DNA of 64,000 bases from Apricaphanius iberus (GCA_028564705.1 JAPXFQ010000494.1:3160996-3224995); one strand, 5' to 3'; positions 14,201-25,970 are shown, counted from the first letter of the stretch. Made by a program: numbers and translations. Notes: generated by a model from the sequence alone, not told the origin.

Positions 14201-16334
14201 TCATATAAACAAAAAACAAAAAGAAAAACAGCCAGAGTGGGTTTGGGCTTAATTAATGCATGCCTGTGTAATGCTCTTGAATCCTGCTCTCTGAGCAGCT
14301 TCCCCTCCTTCTCCGGGAAAATGGCAGAGGGGTAACATAGTGGTGTATTTTACATCACTATGTTACCACTAGGAAGTACTAGCCTACCTCTGCTAGAATT
14401 GCAATTGCACCCTCCCCCTTCTCAAAGCTCATTGTTGCTCTGGTTTCACCTGCTGAAACATTTTTTTTTTTGTTGGAGTTTTACTTTCTCTGTGAACACA
14501 CCTGTCTGACTGCATGGATTACTTAATTCTACATTCCTAAAGAACAGCAGCTGGATCAAAGATGCCTGATGGACAGAAAAGTAAGAAGCAACATGCTAAT
14601 GCTACTATGTGTTAGCCACTTATCAAGCTGCTTATGTGATCTTTTAACAGTATTGTGTGGTTAATTAGTTGATCTGTAACATCTCAGAATGTTCAGTAAA
14701 TGGGTGCAAATAACACCAACGTCTTTTTTATATATACTGGGCTGGAAGATTGCTTGCTGGACTCAGCTATGTTGGTTTCAGCTCTGTCTAAAGACTGGAA
14801 ATGCTCGTCTTTAGCCTGGTAGACTTAGCAGCTGAAATAACTTTATTGACTCCGGTTTTTACAAAAAAGAAATGAATAAACCAAACGTCCGAGCCCTTAA
14901 TATAACACAGTTTCATTGTGGTACATGCTGCACTTCAAATTCACTGGCTGACTCCTGATTCAGATTAGGCTCAGCTGTGTTTCTCAGTCAGAGCAGCTCT
15001 ACACAAAGGGGGTGGCAGGAGGTGGAATTATAGAGAAACGAGACGTTTTACTTCGTGGTCCAAAATTAACTGCAGGATACAAGTTGCATTTCAGGACAAA
15101 TTAATACTATATAAAACCAACAGTGACATTTTATCATATATATGTCTATCTCAGAAGTGGAAAGCTGTAAAATCCCTTTAAAACTCATCTATTAAGAGCT
15201 GCCTTTGAGTAAATGATTATGTCGCTTAATTGTTTTTTTTTACTTTCTCTAATGATTTTATTTTTTAATTTTTTAATGCTTTTCATGTTTCATTCTTCAT
15301 TTTGCTTTCCCCGCTTTTATCATATGTTTTGTTAGTTTCTTTACCACCAAATCATGTAAAGCACCTTGAATTACCTTGTTGTTGAAAGTGTGCAATCTAC
15401 ATAAAGTTGCCTTGCCTTGCCTATGCATGTGCAGAAAGAACATGCAAACTCCAAACAGAAAGAGCCCAGGCCAAACATACGAAAGCTGGACAAAAGATTT
15501 TCTCTGTCTTTTTCAATGTTGGATTCTTCTCGCCAATCCTTCATAATAGAAAGACGTAGTAGTATAAGTGCATCATTAGTATAGTTAATACTCTTCTTTC
15601 TCAGTCAGTATAGATGGACAGCCTTTCTTGATAGGTTTGCATTTGCCCTAAACTATTCTATTTTTGAATTATGGGTGGAACAGTGCTCAATAAAATATTC
15701 AAATGGGACTGGATACTTATGCACCCCACAATTTTCAAAATTTAATTTGTAAAATGTGAAAATCTATTATTATTGTGTGCCACTTCAAAATTGTGCAGTA
15801 ATTTAGGCAGGTATATCCCCCAAAATTACTACACCAACTGAAAACTGAAAAAAAGTTACTGAAGTTGTAATGATTTTTGCATGGTTCTGTGCTTGTAAAA
15901 TGGTTGTGTCTTGAGTTATTTCCTGAGGTAGCATCAGAAGAGCTGTTTTTATGTATGCCTTTGTGTCCCCTGTCTCAGGTATACTTCTCGCTTTGACAGT
16001 CACTGTGAGTACAACATTCGTGTGGAACTGCTCAATGAAAACATGGAGATTATTCAGGTGTTTGCTCCTAAAACTATTAAAATCAGTGCTGGAACACACA
16101 GACACTGGATTCCGGTATGAAAAAAGAACAATCTCCATCAAATGCTGCAGAAAGCTTCAAGAACTTAAGATCAACTGTACAATTTCTGTTTTTCAGATAA
16201 CCCATACATTTCAAAACTATGGACCTGGGGTGAGGTATATTCGATTTTGTCATGGAGGCACGGATGGAAAGTACTGGAAAGGGTGGTATGGTGTTCGGAT
16301 CACCGAGTCCTCTGTTGAGATTTGTCCAGCATAA
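7039..16334 (+). CDS. F-box/FBA protein, FBXO2/6/44/NCCRP1-like (gene A)
   Basis: Six coding exons: 7039-7104, 7796-8024, 12812-12926, 13040-13135, 15979-16114 and 16197-16334, giving 780 nt or 259 residues. All introns are GT-AG. The F-box is at about residues 19-60 ([28 protein letters not shown]), followed by a basic NLIKNPRGE linker. The F-box-associated (FBA) domain runs from about 98 to the end ([33 protein letters not shown]). Family members are SCF ubiquitin-ligase receptors, and FBXO2/6 bind N-glycans. Residues 239-241 are Tyr-Trp-Lys, matching the sugar-contact loop of FBXO2. Exon 2 is 21 nt shorter than in B-D, and exon 1 supplies the first F-box residues. Intron 2 (4.8 kb) holds Ty3/gypsy and Tc1 relics. 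AATAAA is at 17041. The orthologue within the family is not decided. Confidence 0.9.
8985..10480 (+). mobile_element. Ty3/gypsy retrotransposon fragment, degenerate
   Basis: The + strand frames show, in order, an RNase H region (9223-9500: [27 protein letters not shown]), an integrase N-terminal and core region (9764-10050: [21 protein letters not shown]), and a C-terminal integrase tail (10095-10200, 10280-10450: [17 protein letters not shown]). Stops and frameshifts separate them, and the reverse transcriptase and LTRs are missing. It lies in intron 2 of gene A, in the same direction. Confidence 0.85.
10771..10866. repeat. 44-bp inverted repeat, hairpin
   Basis: The left arm (10771-10814) and right arm (10823-10866) pair at 40 of 44 positions around an 8-base loop. 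The arms contain GGGATAATGCCC and TATCAGAAAATAATGGAC. Downstream sequence (ATACCATGGTCA, TTACGAA) is shared with the TIR of the element at 32444-35913, so it is probably the end of a related DNA element. Confidence 0.85.
11217..11280. repeat. (TA)n microsatellite
   Basis: About 32 uninterrupted TA units, just before a Tc1 relic; TA is also the Tc1 target. Confidence 0.95.
11291..12630 (+). mobile_element. Degenerate Tc1-like transposon
   Basis: A CAGTGGGG-type end at 11291 is followed by transposase frames: 11811-12092 with helix-turn-helix-type words ([29 protein letters not shown]) and 12240-12461 with the second catalytic aspartate motif ([18 protein letters not shown]). The last block, normally SPDLNPIE, is frameshifted. 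It lies in intron 2 of gene A on the gene's strand. The right end is not clearly preserved. Confidence 0.8.
13136..15171. other. Gene A intron 4, no further gene recognised
   Basis: AT-rich intron between exons 4 and 5. A short TTAAAGGGCC word at 14135 looks like a possible transposon end, but no matching partner was secured. Confidence 0.4.
15172..15423 (+). repeat. LINE 3' end with last codons and tail
   Basis: It starts with LINE C-terminal-like codons ([11 protein letters not shown] then stop) and ends in AAAGCACCTTGAATTACCTT and GTTGCCTTGCCTTGCC. The same tail recurs at 43018 and, reversed, at 6172. It lies in intron 4 of gene A. Confidence 0.7.
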
Positions 16335-17475
16335 CTGGAAGAACAGTGAAGAGAAAACAAAGAAATACCAGATCATGTTAATGCGTCATTTCACAAAACA
16401 CCTCAAATGTCTGGAATTTGGATGTGACTGTGTCAACAACAAAGAATAACATACAGAGTACCCAAAAGTGGCTGAGTGTGGCCTAAACACAGGAAGCTTA
16501 TGAAACCTTGTCAACATTGAACTTGGGTTCATAAGCTTGCCAGAGTTAGCTTAAGCTGCAGACATTTATTTTCTTTGACAAATCTAGAAAGTGGAATGAT
16601 TCTCATGACCATTCAATTCATGCATTTATTACACTTCTGAATGAATGTTGATTTATTTTCATGTTTAAATTTGCTGATTCATGTTCTGTTTGGTCAAATA
16701 CTTTTTCTGATCTTGAATAATAAGCATGTCTCCTGCTTCATAAGGTTAGCTAAGGTGTCGCTAAAAATATTACTGTTATTTTTTATAAACAATTTTATGT
16801 ATGTACATCTCATGTGTTTGTTATTTGGTTTCCAAGTCCATGATATGAACTTCAGGGGAAAGGGAATATTTCAATGAAGCACAGATGTTTTCAGTTCAAA
16901 CTCTTGACTCCAATCTGGCTCGAAAAGATTGTTTGGAAAAGTTGCCATTTGGGTTGTGACCATCCTGTCTGCTTTTTTGTTACAATTTTTTGATACTGTA
17001 TCTACAAGCATCCTTTTTGTTGATGGTTGAATGGTGTACAAATAAATATAATCTAAAATCATAGTTACTGCCACTCTGAAATTTAGAAGAAGCGTTTTGC
17101 ACCGTTACTCGTCCAAAATGTCCTATTTAGTGAACACTTATTGGCTTCTTGTCCTTTATGAAAGATATGTTGCTTGTCATGTTTGAAGTAAAGATATTTA
17201 GCTTTAATATTGATACATTTGGTTTACCTAAAAAGTGGAAGTCAGAAGAAGTGTGTTTTTCTGAGATGTGAACTGTAATTTGATTTTACTTCAAAGGTAT
17301 TTATCATGAAGTGTTTACTGGCCATTGGAAATCCACCTACTCAACCTTTATGGTGGCTGTGCCCCTGTTGTCAGACAATATATAGCCTATGTATACCTTT
17401 CATTCATGTAATGCACTGCTATGCAATATATGTGCATTTATAGATTTGTTTTTAAAATAAATTGACATTAACATG

Positions 17476-17939
17476 AAAATACAAAATACTTTCTTGTGAA
17501 ATCTTTTTGAAAGCATTCAACAAAAGCACTTTTTTTCACTTTATGCAATCTTTTTAAAATGATTGTGTAATGTTGGCTTTTTGTGCAGTGGAAAAAAGGG
17601 GAATTCTAATTCAATTTATTTAAATAGCGCCAACACACAACATGTCATTTCGTAAGAAGAACGAAAAGAAGAAAAGCAAGAAGAAGGAAGCTGCCGGTTG
17701 GGGAAGTGGTGGCGGTGGAGGAGAGTCTGAAGAAGACATGCAGGATTTTGACCTTTCAGTCAAAAAAATACAAAATACTTTCTTGTGAAATCTTTTTGAA
17801 AGCATTCAACAAAAGCACTTTTTTTCACTTTATGCAATCTTTTTAAAATGATTGTGTAATGTTGGCTTTTTGTGCAGTGGAAAAAAGGGGAATTCTAATT
17901 CAATTTATTTAAATAGCGCCAACACACAACATGTCATTT
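17476..17939. repeat. 175-bp direct repeat around a coding-like insert
   Basis: Positions 17476-17650 recur at 17765-17939 without a difference that I can see (period 289). The unit ends in a LINE-tail-like CAATTTATTTAAATAGCGCC. Between the copies, 17651-17764 is GC-richer and keeps a + strand frame from an ATG at 17642: a lysine-rich start, a glycine run, then an acidic ESEEDMQDFDL segment. I do not recognise the protein. Confidence 0.85.
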
Positions 17940-18732
17940 TAAGGCACTTTACAAGAAAGATAATTTTTACTTAATCACGCATACATTCCAATTAATCCCC
18001 CAGATCATTATTCCAATCAGTTTAAACGTTTTCTATCTAAAGACGCCCTGCAGACTGCATTGAGTCATTGACTTGCAGTAATCACTTCTGCTGACTAATA
18101 AATAAATAGATAATAGTCATTTTCAGACATATTTAACCTTTCAAATGTAACCAGGATGCTATAATCAATTTATGGCAAGAAAATGCTCTTTTTTTTCTTC
18201 TATTTTAGAGGTAATTATGATGATGGAAAAGGCCCAGTATTCTATGATGGTTACGATAACAATACAATAATAATGGGTAGCATAACACAACAATAAGCAA
18301 ACTAAAATATGCTCAGAAACTTAAAGGGCCCATTTAGCTCAAACAAAAGTGTATTTTTGATTGGCTGTTTGAAATACAAATATTTTCTATATTTCACAAC
18401 AGCTTTGTTTGTTCGACTAACCTGTTATCGTTTTCTATTAGTTATTTATAATAAAGATAATGTTAAATTAGACATTTTTATTAATACTGGGGAACAGAAT
18501 TATGTTGACAGCCGACTGCGGCCACAACGTAGAAAATCTGTTGATCCTTGAACCCCGTGAATCTCACTCTGAACTTTTCATAAAACTTGAGAGCTCTGAC
18601 ATTCAATGCAGCAGCGTTATGTTAAGTTAATTTTAAATTAATATCAGTGCTATAGCATACAGATAGCCAATTCTTACCACAAATTATCTTTCAGTTAGGC
18701 TACATTCAAGCTTACATATTTACCCTTTATGA
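17940..18732. other. Intergenic A-B, no gene recognised
   Basis: AT-rich sequence with only short frames; no splice-supported coding exon was found. Confidence 0.4.
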
Positions 18733-19083
18733 CAGCAGTGTCAAACTCATTTCTATTTTCGGCCATACAGTACCAAGCTGATGAATATCCTTAAACGGCT
18801 GGTTGTTGCAGAAAAGTATTGATAAAGCTATAACAAACCGTTAAAAATCAGCCTCCGCATTCCAAAAGTAAGTCTTAAAATGTGATAATACTGAACATAT
18901 TTACATTAGCATGTGATTTGGGACTGTTCAAATAAACACTGATTTTATATTACTAATAAAACTGTATTGTGGTGCACAAAAAAAAGGAAAAAAAGTTGTA
19001 CAGGGTCTTCTAGAGTTTGGAGGGCCACATAAATGGCCATGGAGGGCCGGATTTGGCTCCGGGGCTTGAGTTTTACATGTGTG
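18733..19083. mobile_element. Non-autonomous hAT transposon
   Basis: It is flanked by a perfect 8-bp duplication, CTTTATGA, at 18725-18732 and 19084-19091. The ends are CAGCAGTGTCAAACTCA and TTGAGTTTTACATGTGTG, an imperfect inverted pair of the Charlie-like type. There is no transposase. Confidence 0.85.
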
Positions 19084-19344
19084 CTTTATGATAAATGCTG
19101 AACGCTTCAAACAACTTCTGGAACATAAAAATACAGTAGCCTACGTCTCTGGAGAAAATTATATACATTAAACGGAGACAAACATCTGCTAAAGTACTTA
19201 AGTGGGATAATTTGCTTCTTCAATGTCTTTAATGTTTTATTTGCCGAATTTTAAGCCGCAACCGTTGTGAATTACGTTGAGAAATGCCGTAACCCAACCC
19301 ATGCGCGCTCCCGCGGCGGCTGTAGTGTAGTGTTTTTGACAGTA

Positions 19345-19858
19345 CGATCGCTTTATGGCACAACACCGGGAACGGTTCTTCAAGAAGTCGTAGAGGTGGA
19401 CCTGCTTCACTGAGGTGTAAGACGGTGCTGATATTGATAGGCATTCGCGTGTGGCGTGCAAACGTTCAGTTATTTGACGTTACAACTATACTGTGTAGCG
19501 ATATTAAACAGATGGATGGACAGATGAACACACATTTTTTGGTTTCGTTTTTCCTCCCTCCGCCGCTACAGTAAGCCAAGGATTTTGGGTAAATAATCGA
19601 AACTAATGGTGTAACCAGGTAGGAGGGAGTTGTCTGAAAATGTAAGTCTGAAATTCAAATTTTTTCGTGTCTATCCGTTTTAAAAGTTTAGGTATTTGTT
19701 TTTCTCAATCTCAAGTTTAGCTTCACTTCCGTGTTTTTTCTCCAAGTGTAGCGGTAGGCTTATTTACTCTTCTCTCTTTCCCTCTCTCTGCTGATTTAGC
19801 ACACAGGTTCTGTAAAACCACATATAGGTTGCACATGAGGAAAAAGCTTAGAACCACC
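19345..19858 (+). promoter_or_regulatory. Promoter and 5' UTR of FBA gene B
   Basis: This block aligns with 31545-31954 upstream of gene C: GGAACGGTTCTT, AAGAAGTCGT, AATCGAAACT, CTTCACTTCCGTGTTTT and AGAACCACCATGG recur in order. The ETS-type CACTTCCG starts about 136 bases before the ATG in both. A possible non-coding first exon ends at a GTAAGT near 19641, with an acceptor (GATTTAG) near 19799. No TATA box was seen. Confidence 0.6.
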
Positions 19859-22800
19859 ATGGGTACCGCACAAAGCGACATCTCAACTGCGCCGTCAAAG
19901 AGTTCTTATCCTGTAAGTCCCGCTGGAGACGCATAGTGTGTTTCATAACTTACCACTTATTTCTTTTTTGTCAGTAGCTTTAATCTTTCTCCATATAAGG
20001 TCACCATGAATATATTTTATGTCCAAATGATACATGTTTTTACTGTATGAGCTGAGACTTGAGAATTACATGAAGTTAGTCTTGATAGAGGTACTTAGGG
20101 ACTTTCCCCATCTAACAACATCAGTCAGGGGTGTGTGTGGCAGACAGTCTGGTTTAACACACAAAGTTTCCGTTCAAAAATACCTCAACCCTCTATGGCA
20201 TGAATTTTTATTTTAGGGGGAAAAAAATATTTCAACACACTTTTTTTTTTTTTCAACACACTTTTTAAGAGCTCGTGGGTCCCTGACAACATATTGATCT
20301 TTACATTCCCCCCCACAATCAGATAATGGCTTGTTGCCTAAGGGCAACATTGTGCGACGAGGGTACTAAAATACCAAGGTTTTCAATATTACATGGAATT
20401 AGGAAAATAATAAAAAAAATACATTAGACAAGCTTTTATTCTTTTATTTTTCAAGCTCACCTTTTTTAAACAGGTACAGAACACTTCAGATTGCAACAAC
20501 AAAAGCAAAAACAGTTCTGAGCCTCTAGTAAGTCACACAGCTGCAGGTCTCAGTAGCCTATTGTGTATGGAACAGCAAGAAGTAGTTGCTAGTGGCTGTG
20601 AAACATAGATGGATGCCACATTTCCTGCACTTGAGCCTTGGAGTTCCTTTGCATCCAGGTATTTCCAGCTATGACCATCCAGTGGGCTGTGGCGTCCAAG
20701 CGCACGTCAGGAACGGGAATGGGAGTAGTGGGTCCTCTTCTACACTTCTCCGACATGTAGATCACAGTACCTATGAACTATTCCAGTTCCTTAGTGCTGA
20801 GGTTTAGAGGCTTGTTTGGGTTCCACTGTCTGGCATACATATTTGACTGCTCTGCAATCACTGACAGTATGTCATCTGAATAAAACATCTTGAAGTAATG
20901 ATGGGGGGAACAAACATCTTCAGATCTTGGGAGGTTACCCTGCCATTCAGGATAGTCGGGGAAGTTTGCATTATGGGATGTTCTCCAATGGGGTAAGCCA
21001 TTGTCATGCTCTGGTTCAGGGAGCATGTCTTCATTTTCCTCATGTTCCTCATGTTCCTCTTCATTTATTTCCTAAAGCTCATCAGCTTGCCCATCTCCTT
21101 GAGAAAAAGGCAAGAAAAATAAAATTTGAAAGAACCTAGTAATTGATCTATTATACTTTTCTTCACCCACCCATGCATACACAGGCATGCACACAGGCGC
21201 AAACATGTACACACCCACACTCACATACGTTATTGAACCCTGACTGACCTCTGACCTACTAATTGGCCCTCAAACCTGATTCTGGGGTCCACTATTCTCC
21301 ACTGTCACTCTCAAGCTCACTGTCCTCACTTTCGATTGGAATGTCCCTAACGCCTTCGTTCTTGGACCCGTATAACATTATTGCATCCATTTCCTACAAG
21401 CAATAGTAGATAGATCAGAATGGAAGATAGAACAGCAAAAAACATTGAGTGTGGTGTTGATTATCCATTCAAGCACATCCCCAACCAGTAGCATTACACT
21501 GCTCAAACAAAAGTGCTACAACTGCATGATGTTGCCTTGAGGCAACAAACCTAAAAGTGCAGTTTTAGTATATAAATAGAAACAAAAAACATATATTAAC
21601 AATCAAATATGCTTCTTAAAATATTCATGCACAGTCACATATTTATTTTATCAATTTTTTCGAATTTAAACATGAAGAAAAGTGATATTTATCCTACCTT
21701 TTTCTGGCACTTTGTCCCTTGTGACTCTGCTTCCTGAAAGGACTGCTCCACCCCCAGACACTTCAGAACCTGATTTAATTGGACAGAAACATGTTTAGTA
21801 ATTTTATAAAAAATAAAAAAAACATTAAAGGACCAGTGTAAGAGCCAAAAGATTGGTTTGTTGCCCGAGGGCAACCGTATGTCATAGAGGGTTAAATGTT
21901 ATCATAGCTCAGGTGAGCCAAGTATCTAAAAAGAGTCACTGTAAAGGGTGATGGTGTGGGGAGGCAGGATCTCTGGTAGCAGTGAGGCGTCTCACTCTGA
22001 CTGAAGATTGTTATAGTATGGCAGCCTTATCACTATCATGATTTGCCAATAGCTCAATATCCCAGCAGCAGACATTGTATTTCACAGTAGCATGTCCTGG
22101 AATCCACCTAATTTGCTTTTGCTGCTCCACTCTACATTGCTGTCTAGTCATATGGCTGGAAAGCTGGGCAGAGAGACGTTGGACTCTGGGATGTGATCCT
22201 TGTGTTCAATGGAATAAATGGTTGAAATTTCCTCCACCGCTGTCTGTTATTTGATCCTGCTCTGCATCGTTGAAGCCTCCCGATAAACTGGGAGATTACA
22301 AACTTAGCAAAAAAACTACTTAACAAAAAATGTAAAACAAAACAAAACAAAACTCAACTATTTAACAAAAACATAAATAAGTCAGAAAACCTAACCAGGA
22401 CAATATATATATAGTTTTACAGTTAATCAGATTCAATGTAATTCACGGAAGGTCAAGAAGACTGAATGCTGGAACTGAATCAAAAAAGGAATTCAACGAA
22501 GTATCAGCTTTAGTGTTTGTACACTTTTATGACCAGATTATTAAAGCTTTTTATAGAGTTTCCATTTTACAGATTTGCTTTTTACAGTTGAATGATACAT
22601 GATATATGTTAGATGAAAGATGGAAAAGTGTCTGAAATGATTTGTCTTATTTCCATTTTTTTTTTCTTATGCCATGAAACGATTGTGATGTCAAAAAATA
22701 TTAGTCAGTGTAAGAGAGATATGTTGACCTTTTAGATTCTCTGTATACGTTATAACAAAAAAGGTGATTAGATATATTTATGTATATCTTTATTCCTTAA

Positions 22801-24427
22801 TTTTTGCGTGAAACGTGATACTGTTATAATTTGAAGCATGTACATGAGTCGGTGTCTCTATAGAGGAGCGTATTATAATGCATAAACTAACTGAATGTTG
22901 GAAGTAATTGAAAGTTATCCCATTTACTTTCAAATAAGTACATTATAAGGTTTAACATATTGAAGATGTTCCGACCTGGGTAGGACAACAACTTAAAAAT
23001 GGTTGAACATTTATTTTGTGTTTCTCCAGAAAGAAGTTATTACTGCCCCTATACTCCAAGACAGATAGTAAAACACATAGAATGTCTTTTTAATGGCTGA
23101 AGCCTTGGTGATGTCAACCATAGGTTTCTGTAGAGCGGAATTGAAGCCAACTGGCCGGTTCCCACCACAAATCTGTTGTCATGTTAAACCAACTTTTGTG
23201 TTTCCCTTGAAGAATTTTGTTTGCGTTGCTTAGAATCTATGAATCTTTAATCTAATGTCAGTGCTTAAGACCTACACCCTTTTTTTTTGTTTGTTTTTTC
23301 TTTTTGTCAGGTCCTTCCTCTTCCTTTGGACATCTTCGAGGAAATCTTCCTGCATCTGCCCCCTCATTTTGTGGTTTGCTCATGTCGGTTAGTGTGCCAT
23401 CAGTTGAAAGATGTGGCTGACAGGGAGTCTTTCTGGAAAGAAAGGTGTAGAAGAGAGGGATATCATTTACATGATCCTTCCAAAGTACCCAGCAACTGGA
23501 GGGAGTTTTACTTCTTGCGCAAAAAGAAGAGAAATCTTATTAAGAATCCAAGAGGAGACGGTGATTCCTTTTTTCATTAAGTTTATTTATTGTTATGCAG
23601 TTGCATCATTTTCTTGCTATGTTTTTAAAAACAGTATGCTTACTCTCTCATCTTTTGATTCGTTAGATGATTTTGAAGGTTGGAAAATACTGGAGAACAG
23701 TGGTGACAGTTGGGTAATAGAGGACATTAGGGCACCGCATCCAAATACAGCAGTTCAAAGAAACTTTGTGACCTCCTATGGGTGAGTTTTTTGTCAGCAC
23801 TTAAATTATTTTCTGTTTTTTTCAATTCAACTTGTAATTAGTAATTAAGTGAATATAATCTGTTGTCTGCAGAATGTGCAGAAAGGAACAGCTGATTAAT
23901 TTGGAGAAGGAAGGATATGGCCCAACATTCATGGATGAAATCCAGCCACATATCAAGATATCTGATTGGTGAGAAATATCCAAACAACTAATAATAACAA
24001 TCTTATTTTTTTCTCAAACTAAAGGAAAACTTTTTTAAATCCATTGTCAGGTATGCACCGCGAACGGATTGTGGAAGCTTCTATGTGATTTCTGTGCAGC
24101 TGCTAAATCAGAAGAAAAAGATTATCCGGGACTTTAATCCAAAGCCTGTTTCCTTTCCTCAGTGGAATAATGAGCAGTGGCATGAGGTATGTAGATGGTA
24201 CAAAGATCGAAGCCCTAGAGCCAAAATAAAATAAATAGAAACCATAACATTACTGATACTTATTTGTTTTTGGGTTACAGATGGTGCATGTGTTCAAGGA
24301 CTATGGGCCAGGAGTGAGATATATTCGTTTTACTCATGGTGGTAAAGACACACAGTACTGGGCTGGATGGTATGGCATTCATGTAACAGAAAGCTGTGTT
24401 GAAGTATGTCCAGCATCGGACACCTAG
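19859..24427 (+). CDS. F-box/FBA protein, FBXO2/6/44/NCCRP1-like (gene B)
   Basis: Six coding exons: 19859-19912, 23311-23560, 23667-23781, 23873-23968, 24051-24186 and 24281-24427, giving 798 nt or 265 residues. The start has a Kozak-like ACCACCATGG. Exon 1 encodes an 18-residue polar leader. Exon 2 carries the F-box (PLDIFEEIF, RLVCHQLKDVADRESFW) and the basic [12 protein letters not shown] linker. Exons 3-6 encode the FBA domain ([41 protein letters not shown]). It is expected to act as a substrate receptor in an SCF ubiquitin ligase. Residues 243-245 are Tyr-Trp-Ala where gene A and FBXO2 have Tyr-Trp-Lys, so glycan binding may be lost. Intron 1 (3.4 kb) contains a piggyBac relic. AATAAA is at 24623. 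Its nearest relative here is gene C. Confidence 0.92.
20189..21891 (-). mobile_element. piggyBac transposon, internally deleted
   Basis: The ends are CCCTCTATGGCAT (left) and the complement of ATGACATAGAGGG form (right, CCCTCTATGACAT), flanked by TCAA (20185-20188) and TTAA (21892-21895), the piggyBac target. On the - strand, 20778-21026 reads as the start of the transposase core (HHYFKMFYSDDILSVI, EQSNMYARQWNPNKPLNL). About 20590-20750 reads as the C-terminal cysteine-rich finger (PGCKGTPRLKCRKCGIHLC). An acidic N-terminal region lies near 21290-21400. The central catalytic part is gone. It lies in intron 1 of gene B. Confidence 0.85.
21896..23310. other. Gene B intron 1, distal part
   Basis: No gene was seen. 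From about 23000 to 23310 the sequence aligns with 40520-40701 before exon 2 of gene C (AAGTTATTACTGC, AAATCTGTTG, TTTTGTGTTT), showing that intron sequence was duplicated with the exons. Confidence 0.5.
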
Positions 24428-24739
24428 CTTATTGAAGTTATTGTGTTATGAAGACGGCTTTGAATCTTCCTGTGTTCTTGATTGAGAACAACCTTAACCT
24501 TTTTGTCCGTGTTCTGAAAAAAGAATGCAAGTCAGGACGATTTTCTGATTGAATAATTTTAGTTATGTCCAGATTCTAAATGTTTCATTATTGTGGTAAA
24601 TGTCTCTTACAGAGTTATTCAAAATAAATAGATCATTAAAAATCTTTTGTTTTGCTCAAACCAAGTTAACTTTTTATATATGACTTAGATGTTAATCTGT
24701 TTGATTTCTGCATCTGTTGCTCTAGAACTTGGAACACTG

Positions 24740-25542
24740 TAGGGCTGCCACATTTAGTCGATTCGTCACGACAATGTCAACAACCAAAATTGTCGACAAA
24801 TGTATTTGTCGATGTCATCATTTGTTTGTTTTTTTTTATTTATAAAGCTTTGTTTTTCTCTTAAAACTGTGGCTGTACCTCTTACTGCTCTGTATATAAT
24901 GTGTGTCCATGGCTCTGTCTGCCTCTCTGCCCCTGAGCATATGCAAAGCAGTGGGATTGGGATCCGCCATGGCGTAACTTCAGAAAAACCCAAACTGTCA
25001 TGGCAGGCCGACAACGGAGCTCTAATGTTTAGGAGCGTTTTATAAAAATTGTACAGAAGCATGTGTAATCCAAAATACACAAGTTAGAACTTGCTTACCG
25101 TGGCAGGACAACAGTGATGCTCCAGCATCTTAACAGGAAGCCCGTTGTGGCTGACTATGAAGAGGGATAGTTGCCTCGCTAAGCTAGTTAGCTTGTTAGC
25201 TGCTAAATTTAACACCACCAGTAGGCTGACTGAACATCCTCTTTTACCCAGACTTGTCTGCTTTGGATGTTCTGTCTGGGGCATTCATAGATTGATATAA
25301 ATATCTGGGTGTTTATATTTATGGCAGCTTTTCTCTCCTGTTACTATTGCCTGGATGGTGGCTGGTTCTGATCCGTTCAAAGTAGATAAGCGATCATTAT
25401 ACCTGCCAGTATTTTATATTGCACATAATACTAAAAGTACAAAATTCCAAGCTACAATTCATGGGTGATCCGATTAGTCGACTAATCGGCAAAATAATAG
25501 ACAATTAGTCGATTATCAAAATAATCATTTGTAATAGCTCTA
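24740..25542. mobile_element. hAT-like element downstream of gene B
   Basis: The ends TAGGGCTGCC and AATAGCTCTA are inverted. The 8-bp flanks are GAACACTG (24732-24739) and GAACGTTG (25543-25550), matching at 6 of 8. Interior ends carry TTAGTCGAT and CGATTAGTCGACTAATCG, typical of fish hAT families. The duplicated flank of gene C near 42081-42112 lacks it. Confidence 0.75.
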
Positions 25543-25616
25543 GAACGTTGATGCACCGCTGAACTGTGAACTTTCGTATGCAAAAGACTATTCGTCAATT
25601 TAAAACTCCTGCCTAA

Positions 25617-25970
25617 TAGTGCTGTTTGAAACAATCAGAAAATAAATTGATTCTTATAGAAATCGAATCAAATCGATTCGCAAGTTCAAAAATCGATTTT
25701 ATTGTTAGAATGGTTTGGCCTTTTTAAAATAGGAAGGAGACGTCCAGATGGTAATTTTAAGTCTTTTGTCTGAAAGTATTAATACAGTCTCTCCCGGTGA
25801 ACTGTTATTCACAGAGTGTTAAGTCATTGAATTACAGCCATATAATTAAGATAACGTTAAAAAAAAAATCATTTTATAATATCACTGACCTGACCCATAT
25901 TTATATTGAACTGGTTCAGACTGATATGAATCGAATCGATTCCTGACATTTGCATCGATACCCAGCCCTA
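25617..25970. mobile_element. Second hAT-like element downstream of gene B
   Basis: The ends TAGTGCTGTTT and ACCCAGCCCTA are inverted, and the flanks CTGCCTAA (25609-25616) and CTGGCTAA (25971-25978) match at 7 of 8. The interior is rich in ATCGATT words. It is absent from the corresponding flank of gene C. Confidence 0.75.

Noticed and set aside
14135..15181. A TTAA-flanked Kolobok- or piggyBac-like element in intron 4 of gene A
   Set aside because: The right TTAA falls in the last codons of a LINE tail and the ends AGGGCC and ATCCCT pair over too few bases.
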